Assembly (NCBI RefSeq): GCF_017312725.1
Contig: NZ_BOPO01000151.1
Span: 62,001 to 126,000, forward strand
From: Actinocatenispora comari
Lineage (GTDB): Bacteria; Actinomycetota; Actinomycetes; Mycobacteriales; Micromonosporaceae
Direction of reading: 5' to 3'
DNA length: 64,000 nucleotides
This document shows positions 60,006 to 64,000 of the stretch, piece after piece (position 1 is the first letter of the stretch; each line of letters starts with the position of its first letter). The position numbers and the translations under genes are program-made. The notes below the pieces were generated by a model that saw only the letters and a list, made by a program, of their open reading frames with translations, was not told the origin of the DNA and ran no database searches.

Positions 60006-62438
60006 CTAGGAACCCGCGTCTGGGGCCGGGCCCTGCCCGGGCGAGTTGGTCCGGTTCCGGGTGGGATGGGGTGTGGGGTTGAGGTGGTGGGGTTGTAGTT
60101 CGGTGCGCTTCTGCAGACCGCAGACGCGCAAGACGTTCCCGACGTGGGTTTCCACGGTGCGGATGCCGATGCCGAGTTCGGCGGCGATGTCGCGGTCGCT
60201 GCGGCGATGCCCGGTGGGGTCGGGCAGCATCAGGTGGGCGACTTCTTGTTGTCGGCGGGTGAGGGTGTCGGTGGGTGAGGGTCTGCGGGGGAGGCGGTCG
60301 TTGAGCGCGTATTGGACGGCGTGGTGGTGGCGGCGGTGTCCTTCGGCTACGGCGCGGTCGAAGGTGCGCTGGTCGAGTACTTCGGCGGCGCGGTCCAATA
60401 TCTCTGTATGGAGGCTTTCCAGTGGGGCGAGTCCGTCGAGGCGGACGCCGATGTCGTCGCGGCGTCGCTGTGCGGCGGCGGCGAGCCAGGCGGCTCGTTT
60501 GGCTTGGCGTTTGTCCGGGTGGGTGGGGTCGATGCTGGCGGCGCAGATCGCGGCTGCCAGTAGTAGCGCCCAGGTCAGTCCCCATACGTCGCCGATGCTG
60601 GACATCAGGATCAGCGCACGCCGGCAGCGCCGGTTGGCCTCGTCGTAACGGCCGTCGACGAAGGCTGCGAGGGTGGTGTCCCATTCGGCCCAGCTTTCGG
60701 TCCACGGCGCGCCGGCTGCGTGGGCTTCGGCGAGAAACGTGGCGGAGGCTTCTTCGGCGCGTGGGGCATCGTTGACGCTGATGGCCATTGACCAGACCAT
60801 GGTGACCATGAGCCGGTCGCCGAGCAGGGCGGGGTCGCCGGCGAAGGCGTGCCGGGCTGCGGTCAGCAGCTCCACCGCGCGGGGAACGGGTTCGGGTTGG
60901 GTGAGCGCAAGCACTGCGCCTTCGGCGAACTGCAAGGGTGGGGAGGGTTCCAGTTCCCACTGCTTGTGTAGCTGGTGGCAGTCGGCGATCAAGCTGCGGG
61001 CCCGTTCGGGAGATCCCTGGGAGAGGGTGATCCACGCGTCGGCTGCCATGACCGCCGCCAGCTGCAACGCCTCGTCGCTGGTGGCGACGGTGTCCGGCCC
61101 AGCGGCGTCGATGACCCGGTCGGCGATGGCGCGGGCGTCGCCGAGCCACCCGCAAAGGAACGCAGCGCGCGTACGGGTGAGGTCGATGACGAGCGTCCGC
61201 GCCGCGGGAAGGTCCGCGTCGGCGATGGCGTAGTCGATGGCCGTTTTGATGTGGTCGAGCTGTGCGTCGACACCTCGCAGATTCGCCAGCTCGTCGGGGG
61301 TGGGGCTGGTGTCGGCGGCATGAGCGAGCATGGTGTGGTAATAGGTGCGGTAGGCGGCACGGGCGGAAGGCGCGTGTCCGGAGGCGTCGAGGTGCTCGGC
61401 GCCGTAGGCGCGAGCGGTGGCCAGCAGCCCGAGCCGCGGGGTGCCGGTGTGGTCGAGGTCAGCGGCGAGGATGCGTTTGTCGCGAAGGCCGGCCACGGCT
61501 CGTGCGATGGCCATACGGTCCAGCCCGCTGGCGGCGCACACCTCCACGATGGTTGGCTGTTCGGTTGCCCGAGGAAACACGCTGATCCACTGCCATGCCA
61601 GTCGTTCCTCGTCGCTGCACAGCTCCCAGGACCAGTCGTAGACGCGCCGCAACGTGCCGTGGCGGCCGTTTCCGGCTTCAAGGTCCACCACCGTCTGCCA
61701 CGGGTCGGCCGTCACCGCAGCAATCAGCTCGTCCAGACCCATCGTTTCCACCCACCGGCTGGTCAGCTCCAGCGCGACCGGAAGCCGATCGACCGCCTCG
61801 ACCAGCCGGGAAACCTGGCGGGGGTCCAGGCCGGTGGCGCCCTGCGGGCCAGGATGCGACGTCTCTGCATCCGCTGCGCCTGGAGAGCTGCTCCGAATGG
61901 TGCGCGCGTAGGCCAAGAACGCGTGTACGGCGTCATCGCTGGCCAGGGGCGAGAGATCCAGCACGTGCTCGCCGGCCTCGGGCAGGTGCAGCGGCTGGCG
62001 GCTGGTGGCCAGGATCCGCACGTTCGGTGCAGCCGCGAGCAGCGCCGACACCGCCTCGCGTACCGGGGCCAGCAGATGCTCGCAGTTGTCCAGCACTAGT
62101 AGCGCGCTGGGACCGTCGAGGTGCCGTGCGACCACGTCGGGGCCCGATTGGTGGTTGAACAGGTGGATGCCGCGGGCGATGGAGGTCCATAGCTGGTCGA
62201 CGGTGGTGTGCGGCGGAAGTGCCGCGAGCTCCACCAGCCATGCCCCACCGGGCATTGACTCGGCGACTCGGCTGGCCACGCGGATCGCCAGCCGCGTCTT
62301 GCCCACCCCGCCCGTGCCAGTCAGGCTGATCAGCCGGCTGCGGGACAGCAGCGTGACAGCGGCCTGTTCCTCGGTACTTCGGCCGATGAGCGGGCCGTAA
62401 TCCAGTGGCAGGTCAACGGAGCGGTCAAGATCAGACAC
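60006..62438 (-). CDS. Large ATP-binding LuxR-family regulator
   Basis: About 810 residues. Walker A TGTGGVGKTRLA and Walker B ALLVLDNCEHLL mark an NB-ARC/AAA ATPase. A helical repeat region follows (350-720), and the C-terminal LuxR HTH is LTRRQQEVAHLM, then DIAAELGIGIRTVETHVGNV. No BTAD or SARP domain. Two starts are possible: ATG 62468 or GTG 62438. I prefer GTG 62438 since TATAGT, a good -10, ends seven bases before it, which gives a leaderless message, and a palindrome (62462-62480) covers the other start. Probable activator of the adjacent methyltransferase group. Confidence 0.82.
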   Translation of the reverse strand: MSDLDRSVDLPLDYGPLIGRSTEEQAAVTLLSRSRLISLTGTGGVGKTRLAIRVASRVAESMPGGAWLVELAALPPHTTVDQLWTSIARGIHLFNHQSGPDVVARHLDGPSALLVLDNCEHLLAPVREAVSALLAAAPNVRILATSRQPLHLPEAGEHVLDLSPLASDDAVHAFLAYARTIRSSSPGAADAETSHPGPQGATGLDPRQVSRLVEAVDRLPVALELTSRWVETMGLDELIAAVTADPWQTVVDLEAGNGRHGTLRRVYDWSWELCSDEERLAWQWISVFPRATEQPTIVEVCAASGLDRMAIARAVAGLRDKRILAADLDHTGTPRLGLLATARAYGAEHLDASGHAPSARAAYRTYYHTMLAHAADTSPTPDELANLRGVDAQLDHIKTAIDYAIADADLPAARTLVIDLTRTRAAFLCGWLGDARAIADRVIDAAGPDTVATSDEALQLAAVMAADAWITLSQGSPERARSLIADCHQLHKQWELEPSPPLQFAEGAVLALTQPEPVPRAVELLTAARHAFAGDPALLGDRLMVTMVWSMAISVNDAPRAEEASATFLAEAHAAGAPWTESWAEWDTTLAAFVDGRYDEANRRCRRALILMSSIGDVWGLTWALLLAAAICAASIDPTHPDKRQAKRAAWLAAAAQRRRDDIGVRLDGLAPLESLHTEILDRAAEVLDQRTFDRAVAEGHRRHHHAVQYALNDRLPRRPSPTDTLTRRQQEVAHLMLPDPTGHRRSDRDIAAELGIGIRTVETHVGNVLRVCGLQKRTELQPHHLNPTPHPTRNRTNSPGQGPAPDAGS

Positions 62439-62461
62439 AGAGTTAACTATAAAGGGACATC

Positions 62462-62627
62462 TCATCACCCTGAGTGATGAAAAATGGGCTGTAGTGGATC
62501 ATAAATTTCATATGAGGCATGACGTGCTGGGTAACCGTGGAGACGATGCGGCACGAGTATCCGTACATCGCGTCGCTGTCTCCGTACAAGCCGGTACGGA
62601 GACCGGCCGGCTCCGTACCCGTACGGA
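62462..62627. promoter_or_regulatory. Palindromes between the LuxR-type and methyltransferase genes
   Basis: TCATCAC/GTGATGA (62462-62468 and 62474-62480) lies next to the presumed promoter of the LuxR-type gene. TCTCCGTAC/GTACGGAGA (62579-62587 and 62594-62602) and TCCGTAC/GTACGGA (62612-62618 and 62621-62627) are two closely related inverted repeats, and a single TCCGTAC copy is at 62560-62566. The TCCGTAC half-site occurs five times within 68 bp, a good operator candidate. No gene in this 284-bp gap. Confidence 0.55.
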
Positions 62628-62752
62628 TGTTTCGGCGCGGGCGGCCGGGTAGAACGGGGATACCACTCATATCAGTGCATCGAGGCTGTGGTGGCTCCTC
62701 TGTGGGGCGATGAGCTCACGGTGCACCCCCTGCTGATGATGAGGCGAGTGCC

Positions 62753-63610
62753 ATGGCTAACCGGCATGATCCCGAACTACTCGCGACAGCGTTCTACGAC
62801 CCGGTCGAGCGCGGTGGTGAGGGCGCCAGTGACCTGTTTCGGATGCTGATGGGTGACGACTGGTCGCATGGGTTGCGGGAGGCGGAGCAGCAGGGAAAGA
62901 CCCCCGCCGAGGCCGCGTACGCCTTGAAACAGATGCTCGTCGACAGGGCCGGGATCAAGCCGGGCCATCGGGTGCTGGAGTTCGGCTCCGGGGTCGGCGG
63001 CGGCACGGTCAGCATGGCGCAGCTGACCGGCGCCTCGTTTCTCGGGATCTCCAGCTCCGACTACCTCACCGAGCAAGCTCGCGCTCACGCTAGCGCCCGC
63101 GGCGTGAGTGAGACAGTGTCGTTTGCCACGGTCGACCCGTACGAGTACCGCACCCTGGCCACCTGGCCCAGGGAGTCCTTTGATGCCGTGTGTTTCTTCG
63201 AATCGTTGTGCCACGTGCCGCGCAAGGACCTGTTCATGCAGGCAGCGTTCTCCCGGCTCAAACCCGGCGGCGTCCTCTACGGCCTGGACTGGATTCAGCG
63301 TCCGTTCGCAGAGTTCCAGACCACCGAACAGATCGCCCCGATCATCGACCCGGTCTGCGACCAGTTCCGCCTCGCCGGGATCGGAACCGTCGACGGTTAC
63401 GCCGATCTGATGCGCCGCGCCGGCTTGACGGTGAGCGCGGCCGTCGACGAGTTCGCCGGCGTCCGGTGTTGGGGATCGACTCCTGATGGCGACAGGCCGG
63501 CCTGGCTGCAGCATGCCCGGCCGCTCAAGCAGGCTCTCGACGCGGCCCGCGCCAGCGGCGTGTTCTCCGTCGGCTGGTGGATCGCAACCAAACCCGGTGT
63601 CCTCGACTAA
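62753..63610 (+). CDS. SAM-dependent small-molecule methyltransferase
   Basis: 285 residues. Class I fold: motif I VLEFGSGVGGGTVSMAQLTG, motif II ASFLGISSSDYLTEQARAHA, post-motif FDAVCFFESLCHVPRKDLFM and LKPGGVLYGLDWI. Similar to the family that methylates small amines and natural products. The methyl acceptor is not known. Divergent from the LuxR-type regulator and 26 bp before the next gene. Confidence 0.85.
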   Translation: MANRHDPELLATAFYDPVERGGEGASDLFRMLMGDDWSHGLREAEQQGKTPAEAAYALKQMLVDRAGIKPGHRVLEFGSGVGGGTVSMAQLTGASFLGISSSDYLTEQARAHASARGVSETVSFATVDPYEYRTLATWPRESFDAVCFFESLCHVPRKDLFMQAAFSRLKPGGVLYGLDWIQRPFAEFQTTEQIAPIIDPVCDQFRLAGIGTVDGYADLMRRAGLTVSAAVDEFAGVRCWGSTPDGDRPAWLQHARPLKQALDAARASGVFSVGWWIATKPGVLD

Positions 63611-63636
63611 CCGGCCAGCGAAAGGGAGTGCACGCC

Positions 63637-64000
63637 ATGGGGCCTATGTCCAACGTCGAGCGGGTCGCGCAGTACAACCAGCGCCAGCAGGATGCGTTCG
63701 CGGCCTCACGGCTGTGCCGATTGCTGGCTGACAACGCCACCGACGCGGCGACCAAGGCCGCGGTGCGGACCTGGCTGCAGCCCTGGTCGGACGCGTTTCA
63801 ACGCATGATCACCGTGCGGGTCGAGGCCGAGACCGATCCACAGCTGCGTGCACAGGCGATCGAGCATCGTGACGAGGAGCTGGACCACAACCTTCTGCTG
63901 GCCCGCAGCCGCACCTCCGCCGGCGATCCCCACGCCGAAGCGGGCTTCGATCCGGTCATCGAGGCGGGCGCAGCCTGGTTCACCGAAGGACTGCGACTGC
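63637..64000 (+). CDS. Hypothetical helical protein, perhaps haem-oxygenase-like (cut by window end)
   Basis: 121 codons are visible from ATG 63637, GAAAGGGAG upstream. All-helical with the segments MGPMSNVERVAQYNQRQQDA and AQAIEHRDEELDHNLLLARS; the EExxH arrangement recalls the di-iron haem-oxygenase-like oxidases found in natural-product clusters. That is a guess from a partial sequence. The end lies outside the window. Confidence 0.4.
   Translation, partial: MGPMSNVERVAQYNQRQQDAFAASRLCRLLADNATDAATKAAVRTWLQPWSDAFQRMITVRVEAETDPQLRAQAIEHRDEELDHNLLLARSRTSAGDPHAEAGFDPVIEAGAAWFTEGLRL

Noticed and set aside
15861-64000. Integrase, relaxase, TraB/FtsK translocase or phage structural genes
   Set aside because: None was found on either strand, so I do not name the region an ICE or prophage.
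1-64000. CRISPR arrays and cas genes
   Set aside because: No regularly spaced repeats of 23-40 bp and no Cas-like proteins; the only short regular repeat is the 9-bp triple at 15945.

Overview
The window is high-GC DNA of an actinomycete. GTG starts are common, genes are joined by ATGA or GTGA overlaps, and typical actinomycete families recur (DUF397 with Scr1-type XRE regulators, DUF6300, DUF6624, FxLD-system methyltransferase, TgmA/TgmB). A Micromonosporaceae-like host is plausible, but no 16S or marker gene is present to prove it.

Positions 1-15.8 kb look like ordinary chromosome. From left to right there is a cut-off DUF4178 membrane protein, a PAS-fold protein, arginine deiminase (arcA), a cluster of DnaA-box-like sites, and a carotenoid oxygenase with a repeated operator-like motif. 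Next come a histidine kinase/response regulator pair divergent from a lipoprotein-adaptor-ABC transporter operon, an ECF sigma factor coupled to a SnoaL-like protein, and an HPF1-like (DUF2228) protein divergent from the NAD-dependent RNA 2'-phosphotransferase KptA. A DUF1330 protein, a lipoprotein and a tRNA-Arg(ACG) gene finish this part.

Everything after the tRNA-Arg has the character of a composite accessory island: small hypothetical genes, decayed genes, alternating strand blocks and repeated replication/repair functions. Three 9-bp repeats with 11-bp period lie just behind the tRNA. 16-31 kb carries an ATP-dependent DNA ligase, an orphan ImuA-type RecA-like protein and a small gene each preceded by a LexA (SOS) box, a glycan-type cassette (XRE regulator, dTDP-glucose 4,6-dehydratase, ATP-grasp ligase, DegT aminotransferase, low-Mr phosphatase, convergent MurG-like glycosyltransferase), and a full replicative-type DnaE followed by DUF6300. 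The DUF6300 reading frame ends inside a tRNA-Lys-like 3' remnant, a probable old attachment site. No integrase, relaxase or conjugation gene was seen, so the element borders are inferred.

31-38 kb holds an alpha/beta hydrolase, an HTH/peptide deformylase fusion divergent from a Cys/Gly-rich protein and a kinase-like protein, then a prim-pol / GGDEF / DUF6624 operon and decayed sequence. 39.5-44.8 kb is a compact minus-strand operon: an endonuclease/exonuclease/phosphatase-fold protein, a hypothetical protein, DUF397, a graspetide precursor (TgmA), its ATP-grasp ligase (TgmB), a protein-isoaspartate methyltransferase homologue, a DddA-like (SCP1.201-type) DNA deaminase and an Imm1 immunity protein. 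Six of its seven junctions overlap. This is the most interesting system in the window.

45-47 kb contains DUF397/XRE genes and a run of strong hairpins. 47.5-58.6 kb is a long plus-strand series: DNA-binding proteins, a GPP34-like protein, amino acid permease, acetyltransferase, several unknowns, DEDDh exonuclease, MazG-like protein, a second isoaspartate-methyltransferase homologue (FxLD system), membrane proteins and a protein made of four tandem HTH units. The right end has a prepilin peptidase, a LuxR-type ATPase regulator, palindromic operators, a SAM methyltransferase and a cut-off gene.
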